A stretch of 43,605 nt of DNA, taken from contig NW_003142306.1 of the NCBI RefSeq assembly GCF_000003605.2, positions 675,451-719,055 on the forward strand, given 5' to 3'. The translations under genes and the position numbers were made by a program. Every line of letters begins with the position of its first letter. The first letter of the stretch is position 1. Source of the DNA: Saccoglossus kowalevskii. Lineage: Eukaryota; Hemichordata; Enteropneusta; Harrimaniidae. A model generated the notes under the pieces. That model saw only the letters and a list, made by a program, of their open reading frames with translations. It searched no databases and was not told where the DNA came from. Shown here in pieces: positions 39,801 to 40,681 of this stretch.

Positions 39801-40527
39801 TTGCAAAGCACTGAATACACAAGCTACTGCTTTGCAGATGAACACTTTGAGATCAGACACCTCCATCTAACCCTTAGACTAATATGCTAAGAATCGTTAG
39901 CAACATTAATTTTGCTTAGCTCTTTTCTTACTCTTTCCTTCATTCACGTGGCGTATTACAAATTACCTAAGAACACTTACCCTCCGGCACTCTGCTCACA
40001 CTAAAGTTCGCTTTAAATTTCAGCTTATCATTGCACTTCGTGTTCGCTTGTGTGCTGGGCTAGAGTGGCAGGATGCTTGGGAGGACTTGAAGAAAATGGA
40101 GCAACAAAGAATGGATTTACTGAAGCAAGCCAAAGAAGAAGTGGAAAGAAAGAAAATACAGAAGTATGAAGCAAAACATAGAAGATCTACATCGAAGGAT
40201 GGCATGCATGGCTTATATGTAGTGGTAGGTTTTGATATATCAACACTCATATATTTTGTACATTAAAATAATTATATTTATAGATTGTACAAATATCAAG
40301 CGATGTAATGATTGTTGTTGATACAAGTTCAGTGATTAATGAGTCTTTCAAATTCCGCAAGTTTGGTCTCCTGGTACTATTAGTAATTACTATAATAATT
40401 AATTATGGAATATTCTGACATATATTCACAGGCAAAGCGGAGTAAACATACAAGAAACCACATGGAAATCCCAAGATATAGCTCAGAAGACTTGGAGAAT
40501 GAAGATCTTACCGAAAGTAGAGTATGA
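3493..40527 (+). CDS. Large lectin-rich adhesion GPCR (45 exons, 5' incomplete)
   Basis: The gene span is given here; coding exons are listed separately. Forty-five exons with GT/AG borders join into one frame of 2,603 residues plus stop, with matching phases at every junction. The order is 7 CUB and 6 EGF alternating, C-type lectin, fucolectin-like, SUEL lectin, unknown module, EGF, hevein-like, 3 sushi, EGF-CA, HRM, GAIN, GPS, 7TM, tail. HRM-GAIN-GPS-7TM is the core of adhesion GPCRs: surface receptors that self-cleave at the GPS and signal through a tethered agonist. The long ectodomain with four lectin-type modules suggests binding of glycans on cells, matrix or microbes (inference). The start codon and signal peptide are not visible. 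It could be two neighbouring genes fused in my model, but uninterrupted phase-1 joins argue against this. The weakest joins are the 2.9 kb intron before 19068 and the start of the exon at 27395. Confidence 0.85.
4218..4331 (+). CDS. Exon: EGF domain 1
   Basis: This 114-base, phase 1-1 exon codes for one EGF module: [20 protein letters not shown] followed by a C-D-C turn and a final cysteine before EI. The six cysteines have the C-x(4)-C-x(5)-C-x(8)-C-x-C-x(8)-C spacing of the classic EGF fold. The donor is GTAAGT. The length is identical to the five other EGF exons of the CUB/EGF block. Confidence 0.88.
4967..5314 (+). CDS. Exon: CUB domain 2
   Basis: Phase 1-1 exon of about 116 residues. 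It begins RCGKTG, has the strand [20 protein letters not shown] typical of CUB (SP-x-YP-x-x-Y...C-x-W), and then DKVEIGYG and NIWIKFTSD, ending in a glycine-phenylalanine strand (GFILGV). An acidic residue cluster before the second cysteine and the DKVEI aspartate fit a calcium-binding CUB. Only the first disulfide pair is present. NIS and NYT are possible N-glycosylation sites. Confidence 0.9.
5676..5789 (+). CDS. Exon: EGF domain 2
   Basis: A 114-base, phase 1-1 exon starting [20 protein letters not shown] and ending in a CDCPIGYEG turn and a last cysteine. The D-I-D-N start resembles calcium-binding EGF modules, although the central hydroxylation-type Asn/Asp motif is weak. Acceptor TTTCAG, donor GTAAGG. 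Confidence 0.9.
6405..6830. repeat. Old tandem duplication in intron after EGF 2
   Basis: GGAATGAGATATGTCCGAAA near 6412 and TAGAATGAGATATATCTGCG near 6691, then GGTGTGACCTGCCTGGCAAG near 6521 and GGTGTGGCCTGTATGTTAAG near 6774, are similar in the same order. The offset is 250 to 280 bases with small indels. The copies are diverged. Confidence 0.45.
7008..7325 (+). CDS. Exon: CUB domain 3
   Basis: Phase 1-1 exon of about 106 residues beginning DQCGKD, with [20 protein letters not shown] and a final strand GFKIEVIAG. Like CUB 1 it lacks the loop between YP and the second cysteine (PDLSC instead of P-N-x-Y-x(4)-C), so it is the shortest of the seven and unlikely to keep the usual calcium ligands (inference). 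Two cysteines only. The donor is GTACAG, a weaker site than its neighbours. Confidence 0.85.
8129..8242 (+). CDS. Exon: EGF domain 3
   Basis: A 114-base, phase 1-1 exon. It begins [20 protein letters not shown] and continues through a C-A-C turn to NCEI. Six cysteines in EGF spacing. Acceptor TATATAG, donor GTAAGT. Confidence 0.9.
8931..9281 (+). CDS. Exon: CUB domain 4
   Basis: Phase 1-1 exon of about 117 residues. It begins DRCGERN, shows [20 protein letters not shown], then DTLRIGSGT and AWMRFESDD, and ends GFWIEAVAG. The acidic N-E-D before the second cysteine, the DTLRI aspartate and the later serine-aspartate match the layout of calcium-binding CUB domains. Two cysteines. It is followed by the largest intron of the CUB/EGF block, which is full of mobile sequence. 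Confidence 0.9.
9418..9944. mobile_element. Element E (527 bases, GC-rich inverted ends)
   Basis: The left end TATAAAGAGGGTGGGCAAGG is the inverted counterpart of the right end CCTTTGCCCCCCTCTATA. The interior contains repeated TTTTACAG and TACGTTGTACGA-like words. No transposase is encoded. It is directly followed by element A copy 2. Confidence 0.55.
9943..10135 (+). mobile_element. Element A copy 2 (diverged)
   Basis: The ends are AATTGCACTCACTAATGAC and GAGGGCGCTATTATA. The interior shares GTGTAGTCGTTCGTC and GAGATCAAAACAATACCAACG with the copies at 27952 and 30328. It abuts the right end of element E at 9944. Confidence 0.6.
10311..10382 (-). repeat. 72-base inverted repeat, left arm
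   Basis: By eye this is identical over 72 bases, in reverse, to 11830-11901. It contains CCATTCGTCCCGGTGTTATC and CACGAGACTCCAGCTTGTCT. Read on the minus strand, the arm is followed by GGTAAGT, a good splice donor. The perfect match implies recent duplication or gene conversion. Confidence 0.9.
10495..10544. other. Assembly gap (50 N)
   Basis: Fifty N within the transposon-like region between CUB 4 and EGF 4. A round 50 usually means a gap of unknown true size. Confidence 0.95.
10745..10935 (+). pseudogene. Decayed second copy of ZAD-like frame
   Basis: ATGTCGTCACATTTATGTCT, AGAGAATAAACAACCGCTCA, CTTGAAATCGCCTTGCCCGA and ATTTGCAATGACGACCG line up, in order, with the intact frame at about 11322-11560. 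Stops and small indels break the reading frame, so it cannot be translated. It is a remnant of a neighbouring tandem copy. Confidence 0.65.
11063..11668 (+). CDS. ZAD-like zinc-binding reading frame (transposon or repeat gene)
   Basis: Open frame of 201 residues. [15 protein letters not shown] and [13 protein letters not shown] give two C-x-x-C pairs about 60 residues apart, with a leucine-rich middle. This is the layout of the ZAD (zinc-finger-associated) domain, usually followed by C2H2 fingers. Here the rest is a basic, serine-rich tail ([13 protein letters not shown]) that runs into a hairpin, so it is either truncated or the first exon of a longer gene. It lies inside an intron of the receptor, between the 72-base inverted repeats. 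Whether it is expressed is unknown; the start at 11063 is only the first ATG. Confidence 0.5.
   Translation: MKNCAGGILSDATPEKHRVTVHSCISTPKKYIHIVADDYCRLCSCSLRVCGQLKSCVNLFKPGKAGGITYGNRLSNLIQCDVVKGATLSSHLCLVCKRKIDNAEKSANNVKQWREIVSHSNISQPVNERVKRAALKSPARPRSSSKRRSITFSHSICNDDRSSNVLSDNFLRNHFDLIYGWRAPTLRSDEPQSLNTLNTRC
11633..11694. repeat. Perfect 18-base-stem hairpin with inner palindrome
   Basis: CCACAGTCCCTCAACACC at 11633-11650 pairs perfectly with GGTGTTGAGGGACTGTGG at 11677-11694. Inside the loop CTCAACACC-C-GGTGTTGAG forms a second stem. The sequence lies at the end of the ZAD-like frame and would break or end it. Confidence 0.85.
11830..11901 (+). repeat. 72-base inverted repeat, right arm
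   Basis: Reverse complement of the left arm at 10311-10382 without a mismatch by eye. On the + strand it is followed by GGTAACA, a possible donor, and preceded by CCACCAATCAC, a CCAAT-type word. The two arms therefore look like outward-facing promoter and first-exon copies (inference). Confidence 0.9.
12150..12191. mobile_element. Element A end fragment
   Basis: GTCACTAGAGGGCGCGATTTATA at 12168-12190 is a complete A-type terminus, with a CGTCATATAAGCGCCC stretch before it. I see no matching left end nearby, so it is a fragment. The terminus itself is listed in two parts: GTCACTAGAGGGCGCG and ATTTATA. Confidence 0.5.
12416..12529 (+). CDS. Exon: EGF domain 4
   Basis: A 114-base, phase 1-1 exon. 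It begins [20 protein letters not shown] and ends with a CECQASYGG turn and TCEI. NCS is a possible glycosylation site. The donor is GTAATA, less ideal than in the sister exons. Confidence 0.9.
13389..13736 (+). CDS. Exon: CUB domain 5
   Basis: Phase 1-1 exon of about 116 residues. It begins [10 protein letters not shown] and shows [19 protein letters not shown], then [16 protein letters not shown], and AWVSFESDM, ending GFVIQVSAG. This is the most typical CUB of the set, with the acidic calcium-site pattern intact. Two cysteines; NIT is a possible glycosylation site. Donor GTATGT. Confidence 0.92.
14370..14483 (+). CDS. Exon: EGF domain 5
   Basis: A 114-base, phase 1-1 exon. It begins [20 protein letters not shown], with [14 protein letters not shown] at the end. 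The usual N-G-G between cysteines two and three is N-D-G. NYT is a possible glycosylation site. Donor GTAAGT. Confidence 0.9.
14715..15041 (+). CDS. Exon: CUB domain 6
   Basis: Phase 1-1 exon of about 109 residues. It begins [10 protein letters not shown], has [20 protein letters not shown] and ends GFYLKVIGG. The acidic residue usually found just before the second cysteine is threonine here, so calcium binding is doubtful. Two cysteines; NIS and NWT are possible glycosylation sites. Donor GTATGC. Confidence 0.9.
15396..15509 (+). CDS. Exon: EGF domain 6
   Basis: A 114-base, phase 1-1 exon. It begins [20 protein letters not shown] and ends through a C-T-C turn to NCEI. Acceptor TTTTCAG, donor GTGAGT. 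It is the last of the six equal-length EGF exons. Confidence 0.9.
15805..16137 (+). CDS. Exon: CUB domain 7
   Basis: Phase 1-1 exon of about 111 residues. It begins [10 protein letters not shown], has [20 protein letters not shown], and ends in a GFQVLVKA strand. The SP of the usual S-P-x-Y-P is replaced and a third cysteine sits next to the first. It is followed by a 2.9 kb intron with no EGF exon, so the CUB/EGF alternation stops here. Donor GTGAGT. Confidence 0.85.
16138..19067. other. Intron between CUB block and lectin block
   Basis: I see no coding exon in this 2.9 kb intron. About 16300-17000 looks like old degenerate repeat sequence. A diverged copy of inverted-repeat element B lies at 18108-18250. 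The expected EGF after CUB 7 is absent; I searched for the C-N-G-G pattern without success. Confidence 0.6.
18108..18250 (+). mobile_element. Element B copy 1 (diverged)
   Basis: GAAGCGGTGAGTCGTCATCT, TAGCGTGTCATTGTTTACAA and AAGCGACTACCCATGAGCC match, in order, the copies at 24188 and (reversed) 25432. The right end is decayed. Confidence 0.65.
19068..19383 (+). CDS. Exon: C-type lectin domain, N-terminal part
   Basis: Phase 1-2 exon of about 105 residues. It carries [32 protein letters not shown], an FWFDACQ strand and [14 protein letters not shown]-x-x-A-x-x-x-C, GG-x-L-A and W-x-x-W...EPN are core C-type lectin motifs; EPN is the signature associated with mannose-type calcium-dependent sugar binding. 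The long-form N-terminal cysteine pair is missing, so this is a short-form domain. NVT and NQT may be glycosylated. Confidence 0.85.
19660..19736 (+). CDS. Exon: C-type lectin domain, C-terminal part
   Basis: A 77-base, phase 2-1 exon reading [14 protein letters not shown] and then [14 protein letters not shown] is the typical last strand with the final conserved cysteine of a C-type lectin domain. The usual WND calcium motif is not seen; the matching region reads KIKAND, so the second half of the calcium site is partly changed. Confidence 0.8.
20073..20288 (+). CDS. Exon: fucolectin-like (FTP) domain, N-terminal part
   Basis: Phase 1-1 exon of 72 residues. [41 protein letters not shown] match the eel fucolectin/tachylectin-4/pentraxin-1 pattern (N-V-A...VDG...W-x-V-x-L-G...I-x-x-V-x-hydrophobic), a relative of the F5/8 type C fold. 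Members bind fucose with calcium. Acceptor TTCCAG, donor GTGAGT. Confidence 0.8.
20464..20559 (-). mobile_element. Element D copy 1 (truncated)
   Basis: GTTATTACGAGGATACCGAA, AGTATGCACGAAGACAGTAC, TATCGACCGACGCGAAGCG and a final ACTGTCTG match, reversed, the 130-base element at 35744. The second arm of the hairpin is missing. Confidence 0.7.
20782..20979 (+). CDS. Exon: fucolectin-like (FTP) domain, C-terminal part
   Basis: Phase 1-1 exon of 66 residues completing the previous one. It contains [34 protein letters not shown] and LEMCEFQVF. The C...GRYV...L-x-x-CE-hydrophobic-x-V end is diagnostic for this lectin family. NST is a possible glycosylation site. Confidence 0.85.
21142..21370 (+). 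pseudogene. Possible decayed retroelement frame
   Basis: An ATG at 21142 opens a 46-residue frame ([20 protein letters not shown], then [15 protein letters not shown]). After a shift a second frame reads [20 protein letters not shown]. The acidic then basic make-up recalls ORF1 or gag-like proteins, but I see no zinc knuckle or polymerase. It sits in an intron and does not fit the receptor. Weak call. Confidence 0.25.
21474..21761 (+). CDS. Exon: SUEL / galactose-binding lectin domain
   Basis: Phase 1-1 exon of 96 residues carrying a whole domain. It begins [20 protein letters not shown], then [29 protein letters not shown] and [16 protein letters not shown]. The A-x-YGR motif, the late C-x(5)-C pair and the closing hydrophobic-Y-x-C match the sea-urchin-egg lectin (SUEL) fold seen in rhamnose-binding lectins and in latrophilin receptors. 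That fold is known in other adhesion GPCRs, which supports the gene model. Donor GTAAGT. Confidence 0.9.
22593..23030 (+). CDS. Exon: unrecognised ectodomain module
   Basis: This phase 1-1 exon is the longest of the gene (438 bases, about 146 residues) and I do not recognise its domain. It begins CCDIYDIV and ends IRQCPRDG, so cysteines lie only at the two edges and could close the module. Between them it is mostly predicted beta-strand with an acidic first half and a [11 protein letters not shown] and LIWKVDN second half. Position between lectin modules and EGF says extracellular. It may be a diverged beta-sandwich. Acceptor TTTTACAG, donor GTAAGT, and the frame is kept with both neighbours. 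Confidence 0.75.
23163..23411 (+). mobile_element. Element A copy 3
   Basis: Left end AAATCGCACCCTCTAGTGAC and right end ATCGCTAGAGGGCGCGACTT are inverted repeats about 250 bases apart. The inside shares CATTCAAATCGT and AACGACTACAGCG with other copies. It lies in the intron after the unrecognised module. Confidence 0.75.
23955..24071 (+). CDS. Exon: EGF-like domain 7
   Basis: Phase 1-1, 117-base exon. It reads [20 protein letters not shown], then [14 protein letters not shown]. The cysteine spacing is EGF-like, but one extra cysteine lies in the last loop and the N-G-G is R-G-A. It is one codon longer than the six EGF exons of the CUB block, so it is probably not part of that duplication series. 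Confidence 0.8.
24188..24739 (+). mobile_element. Element B copy 2 with long G-rich interior and gap
   Basis: It starts TTTAAAGCGGGGGAGTCGTC and ends GACGACCCTACCGCTTTAAA, an inverted pair. The left 100 bases match the other B copies (CATTGTTTACAAACAAGCG, ACCATGAGCCGTTTTTAGC). A 50-N assembly gap follows, then a run of C and a G-rich interior in which C-C-C-G-A-G-A and G-G-G-G-G-T-like blocks recur. The true length is unknown because of the gap. Confidence 0.65.
24293..24342. other. Assembly gap (50 N)
   Basis: Fifty N inside element B copy 2, just before a C homopolymer. The low-complexity neighbour is the likely cause of the break. Confidence 0.95.
25108..25284 (+). CDS. Exon: hevein-like cysteine-rich module
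   Basis: Phase 1-1 exon of 59 residues. It reads [14 protein letters not shown], then [17 protein letters not shown] and a CDCPNC end. The RCG...C...CCS-x-x-G-x-CG...C-x-C pattern resembles the hevein/chitin-binding type 1 fold, and [10 protein letters not shown] modules of this kind occur in invertebrate deuterostome lectin proteins. The aromatic residues that stack on chitin in plant hevein (two Trp and a Tyr around CCS-x-W-G-W-CG) are lysine, arginine and asparagine here, so chitin binding is doubtful. Confidence 0.7.
25432..25590 (-). mobile_element. Element B copy 3
   Basis: TTAAAGCGGGAGGGTCGTCA at the left and GCGCAGGTGACGACTTAAGC at the right are inverted ends. Between them lie CGCTAAAAACGCAAAGGTTC and CGCTTGTTTGTAAATAATGA, the reverse complement of the interior of copies 1 and 2. 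Length about 159 bases, no coding capacity. Confidence 0.75.
25742..25921 (+). CDS. Exon: sushi (CCP) domain 1
   Basis: Phase 1-1 exon of 60 residues, easy to miss because no long frame starts upstream. It carries a [11 protein letters not shown] start, [20 protein letters not shown] and [10 protein letters not shown]. The V/M-x-F-x-C...Y-x-hydrophobic-x-G...C-x-x-G-x-W-x(4)-P-x-C pattern is the sushi signature with all four cysteines. The acceptor is a T-rich tract ending CATCTGAG and the donor is GTAGGA. It joins in frame with both neighbouring exons. Confidence 0.8.
26081..26203 (+). mobile_element. Element C copy 1
   Basis: TTTGATATGGGACCCATAGT, AACGCGTGTAAAATACATTT, GTGAAATTCGAACACG and GCGCGACGACTTT match, reversed, the copy at 36335. 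It is about 120 bases and has lost part of its ends. Confidence 0.7.
27395..27640 (+). CDS. Exon: Thr/Pro linker and sushi (CCP) domain 2
   Basis: Phase 1-1 exon of about 82 residues. [13 protein letters not shown] forms a short linker that is probably glycosylated. [32 protein letters not shown] and a [12 protein letters not shown] end make up a sushi module with four cysteines. The 5' border is the least certain of the gene: an acceptor ending at 27346 (TTCCAG) would keep the same frame and add 16 residues with four cysteines (YYSCTCLCP). I chose 27395 because it has the better pyrimidine tract. Donor GTGAGT. Confidence 0.8.
27952..28180 (+). mobile_element. Element A copy 4
   Basis: Left end AATCGCGCCCTCTAGTGACA and right end GAGGGCGTGGTTTATT. 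The inside carries CGTTCAAATAGTTCACAG and GTGTTTGGTTGTGTAGTCG, shared with copies 5 and (reversed) 1. It lies in the intron between sushi 2 and sushi 3. Confidence 0.75.
28573..29148. repeat. 29-base minisatellite, about 20 copies
   Basis: The unit is ATATACATATGAAGACTTAC plus ACAATCAAT. I count 20 copies. Variants (GATGAC, ATTAATAC, CAAAAT) mark a higher-order repeat: ATTAATACAT recurs at 28721 and 28984, and the units after it repeat in the same order. It lies in the intron just before sushi 3. Confidence 0.92.
29381..29557 (+). CDS. Exon: sushi (CCP) domain 3
   Basis: Phase 1-1 exon of 59 residues: [33 protein letters not shown] and [10 protein letters not shown]. All four sushi cysteines and the G-x-W...P-x-C end are present. 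It follows directly after a minisatellite in the same intron. Acceptor: long T tract and GACAG; donor GTAAAT. Confidence 0.88.
29726..29896 (+). CDS. Exon: calcium-binding type EGF domain
   Basis: Phase 1-1 exon of 57 residues. It begins [20 protein letters not shown], then [20 protein letters not shown] and a late cysteine, followed by a linker ending GEWCKNEG. D-x-D-E-C and N-T-x-G-S-Y-x-C-x-C are the EGF-CA signature, including the asparagine of the hydroxylation site. Donor GTACGT. Confidence 0.9.
30165..30278 (+). CDS. Exon: hormone-receptor motif (HRM), first half
   Basis: Phase 1-1 exon of 38 residues: [20 protein letters not shown], then [16 protein letters not shown]. The G-x-hydrophobic-x-W...CP-x(4)-G pattern with the following exon forms an HRM domain, which sits just before GAIN in many adhesion GPCRs. 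Donor GTAAGT. Confidence 0.8.
30328..30578 (+). mobile_element. Element A copy 5
   Basis: Left end GGTCGCGCCCTCTAGCGACA and right end CGTTAGAGGGTGCTAGTCA. The inside shares CGTTCAAATCGATAGGTGTT and ACTACAGATCAAAACGATAT with copy 4. It splits the two halves of the HRM domain at the intron level. Confidence 0.75.
31073..31167 (+). CDS. Exon: HRM, second half
   Basis: Phase 1-0 exon of 31 residues: [20 protein letters not shown] and then [12 protein letters not shown]-x-C...G-x-W...C finishes the HRM motif. It is the first exon of the gene's 3' half to leave the phase-1 rule. Donor GTGAAT. Confidence 0.8.
31416..31601 (+). CDS. Exon: GAIN domain, part 1
   Basis: Phase 0-0 exon of 62 residues. 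[20 protein letters not shown] and [12 protein letters not shown] form a helical stretch like GAIN subdomain A of adhesion GPCRs. It connects HRM to the autoproteolysis fold. Assigned by position and helical pattern, not by a strict motif. Confidence 0.75.
32117..32185 (+). CDS. Exon: GAIN domain, part 2
   Basis: A short phase 0-0 exon of 23 residues ([19 protein letters not shown] is its end). Acceptor TTTTACAG, donor GTGAGA. It continues the GAIN helical subdomain; the W after a run of polar residues is common there. N-V-F-R at the start completes the helix from the previous exon. Confidence 0.75.
32695..32818 (+). CDS. Exon: GAIN domain, part 3
   Basis: Phase 0-1 exon of 41 residues: [20 protein letters not shown], then [16 protein letters not shown]. 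The layout (helix, then a strand with S-hydrophobic-E-T-N-N-hydrophobic) fits the end of GAIN subdomain A passing into subdomain B. NWS may be glycosylated. Acceptor ATCTATAG, donor GTATGA. Confidence 0.75.
33411..33566 (+). CDS. Exon: GAIN domain, part 4, with polybasic site
   Basis: Phase 1-1 exon of 52 residues. It carries [20 protein letters not shown] and [12 protein letters not shown]. The RRRRS run is a strong candidate for a furin-type cut, lying in a Gly/Ser-rich loop upstream of the GPS. NST and NES may be glycosylated. Donor GTAAAA. Confidence 0.78.
34026..34101 (+). CDS. Exon: GAIN domain, part 5
   Basis: Phase 1-2 exon of 25 complete codons plus split ones: [21 protein letters not shown] strand plus L-x-x-I-L-P is typical of the GAIN beta-rich subdomain, where a strand with hydrophobic residues precedes a loop. 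The ends match the following exon in phase 2. Donor GTGAGT. Confidence 0.78.
34456..34609 (+). CDS. Exon: GAIN domain, part 6
   Basis: Phase 2-0 exon of about 52 residues. [14 protein letters not shown] and [12 protein letters not shown] are the strands that lead into the GPS: N-S-x-V-hydrophobic-S-A and I-T-hydrophobic-x-F-x-H are standard features of adhesion GPCR GAIN domains. Acceptor TCTATAG, donor GTAAGA. Confidence 0.85.
35505..35554 (+). CDS. Exon: GPS, first part
   Basis: A 50-base, phase 0-2 exon: [17 protein letters not shown]. The cysteine corresponds to the first of the four GPS cysteines (C-x-F/W...). Acceptor CATAACAG, donor GTAAGT. Confidence 0.85.
35744..35873 (+). mobile_element. 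Element D copy 2 (130-base near-palindrome)
   Basis: AGGTTATTACGAGGACACCT at the start pairs with AGGTATCCTCGTAATAACCT at the end, and pairing continues through AGTATGC and ACAGTA. A CGACCTCCGCTGCGCGTCGG core lies in the middle. It is a foldback-type non-autonomous element in the intron between the two GPS exons. Confidence 0.8.
36109..36226 (+). CDS. Exon: GPS cleavage site and tethered agonist
   Basis: Phase 2-0 exon of about 40 residues: [20 protein letters not shown], then [21 protein letters not shown]-x-x-G-C and C-x-C-x-HLT-x-F are the complete GPS signature. Cleavage would fall between L and T of HLT, and TEFSVVM would be the tethered agonist. All four GPS cysteines are present across the two exons. 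NFT may be glycosylated. Confidence 0.93.
36335..36471 (-). mobile_element. Element C copy 2
   Basis: TTTAAAGCGCGGTGGTCGTC at the left and CGACGACTGTCGCGCTTTAA at the right form inverted ends. The interior is the reverse complement of copy 1. The ends also resemble those of element B (TTTAAAGCG...GTCGTC), so B and C are probably families moved by the same transposase. It sits in the intron before TM1. Confidence 0.75.
36509..36606 (+). CDS. Exon: transmembrane helix 1
   Basis: Phase 0-2 exon of 33 residues. [20 protein letters not shown] and LLLLSG form one hydrophobic helix in the position of TM1 directly after the GPS. Donor GTAACT. Confidence 0.88.
36612..36850. repeat. Degenerate ATGTAAT/GTAT-rich repeat
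   Basis: Words such as TATGTAAT, ATCAATGTAT and AGTATGTAA recur about every 15 to 40 bases without a strict period. It fills the intron between TM1 and TM2 and appears to be decayed low-complexity sequence. Confidence 0.6.
36899..36998 (+). CDS. Exon: transmembrane helix 2
   Basis: Phase 2-0 exon of about 34 residues. It reads [20 protein letters not shown] and [16 protein letters not shown]...hydrophobic helix is the usual first intracellular loop and TM2 of secretin/adhesion receptors. Acceptor TATGTAG, donor GTAAGT. Confidence 0.88.
37113..37240 (+). CDS. Exon: transmembrane helix 3
   Basis: Phase 0-2 exon of about 43 residues. [20 protein letters not shown] and [15 protein letters not shown] match TM3 of class B2 receptors (C...hydrophobic-H-x-x-x-L...W-hydrophobic-hydrophobic-hydrophobic-D/E). 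The early cysteine is the one that pairs with the second extracellular loop. The usual glutamate is aspartate. Three cysteines in a row (CCC) are odd. Confidence 0.9.
37341..37521. repeat. Compound TGAA microsatellite with 30-base period
   Basis: Blocks of ATGAATGAATGAATGAAT are separated by TTGAAATAATAA, giving a period near 30 bases and about six units, with the first ones degenerate (TTGAATCGATAAATGG). It lies in the intron between TM3 and TM4. Confidence 0.9.
37675..37767 (+). CDS. Exon: transmembrane helix 4
   Basis: Phase 2-2 exon of about 31 residues: [20 protein letters not shown], then [12 protein letters not shown]-hydrophobic-hydrophobic-P is the TM4 signature of the family. The donor GTACGT at CA is chosen because it restores Q-C-W-V with the next exon, giving the conserved C-W of extracellular loop 2. 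Confidence 0.88.
37937..38000 (+). CDS. Exon: extracellular loop 2 and start of TM5
   Basis: A 64-base, phase 2-0 exon: [22 protein letters not shown] is the conserved loop-2 motif (partner of the TM3 cysteine), and the P in the hydrophobic helix is TM5. Donor GTGAGT. Confidence 0.88.
38645..38730 (+). CDS. Exon: rest of TM5 and intracellular loop 3
   Basis: Phase 0-2 exon: [20 protein letters not shown], then QLIEYKKTW. The end of TM5 is followed by a basic loop, fitting a G-protein-facing segment. Donor GTATGT. Confidence 0.88.
38988..39117 (+). CDS. Exon: TM6 and start of TM7
   Basis: Phase 2-0 exon of about 44 residues. [20 protein letters not shown] is TM6, with L-S-W-hydrophobic-hydrophobic-G in the family position. 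It is followed by an extracellular loop and [13 protein letters not shown], the first half of TM7. Acceptor TTCATAG, donor GTAAGT. Confidence 0.9.
39685..39726 (+). CDS. Exon: end of TM7
   Basis: A 42-base, phase 0-0 exon reading [14 protein letters not shown]. The F-x-x-Y-C-V-x-N-E-E end is the highly conserved finish of TM7 in adhesion GPCRs. Donor GTAAGA. Confidence 0.9.
40024..40224 (+). CDS. Exon: cytoplasmic tail, charged helix
   Basis: Phase 0-0 exon of 67 residues. [10 protein letters not shown] is the membrane-near start. Then a long run rich in E, K, Q and R ([20 protein letters not shown] and [13 protein letters not shown]) is probably one extended helix or coiled coil. The donor could be GTAGGT after GTG (chosen) or GTAGTG six bases earlier; both keep frame. 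Confidence 0.82.
40432..40527 (+). CDS. Exon: C-terminal end with stop codon
   Basis: Last exon, 31 residues and a TGA at 40525-40527. It reads [20 protein letters not shown] and [10 protein letters not shown]. The last three residues S-R-V match a class I PDZ ligand (S/T-x-hydrophobic at the C-terminus). Acceptor ATTCACAG. No further open frame continues. Confidence 0.85.
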   Translation, partial: AKRSKHTRNHMEIPRYSSEDLENEDLTESRV

Positions 40528-40675
40528 AAGCATTAACAAATGTTAATGTTACTAATTGTGTGGACACATTGTCAAATGAAACGTATGCACCTGTAATGGT
40601 TCAAATATAGCATTTAATGAAATGTGTTGTAAATCATCAGACAGAGCAAAATGATTGATCGTATGATATTTGATT

Positions 40676-40681
40676 ATTAAA
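40676..40681 (+). promoter_or_regulatory. Possible polyadenylation signal ATTAAA
   Basis: ATTAAA, the commonest variant of the AATAAA signal, lies 149 bases after the stop codon of the receptor gene. In AT-rich sequence such a hexamer is frequent by chance, so it is only a candidate for the transcript end. Confidence 0.3.
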
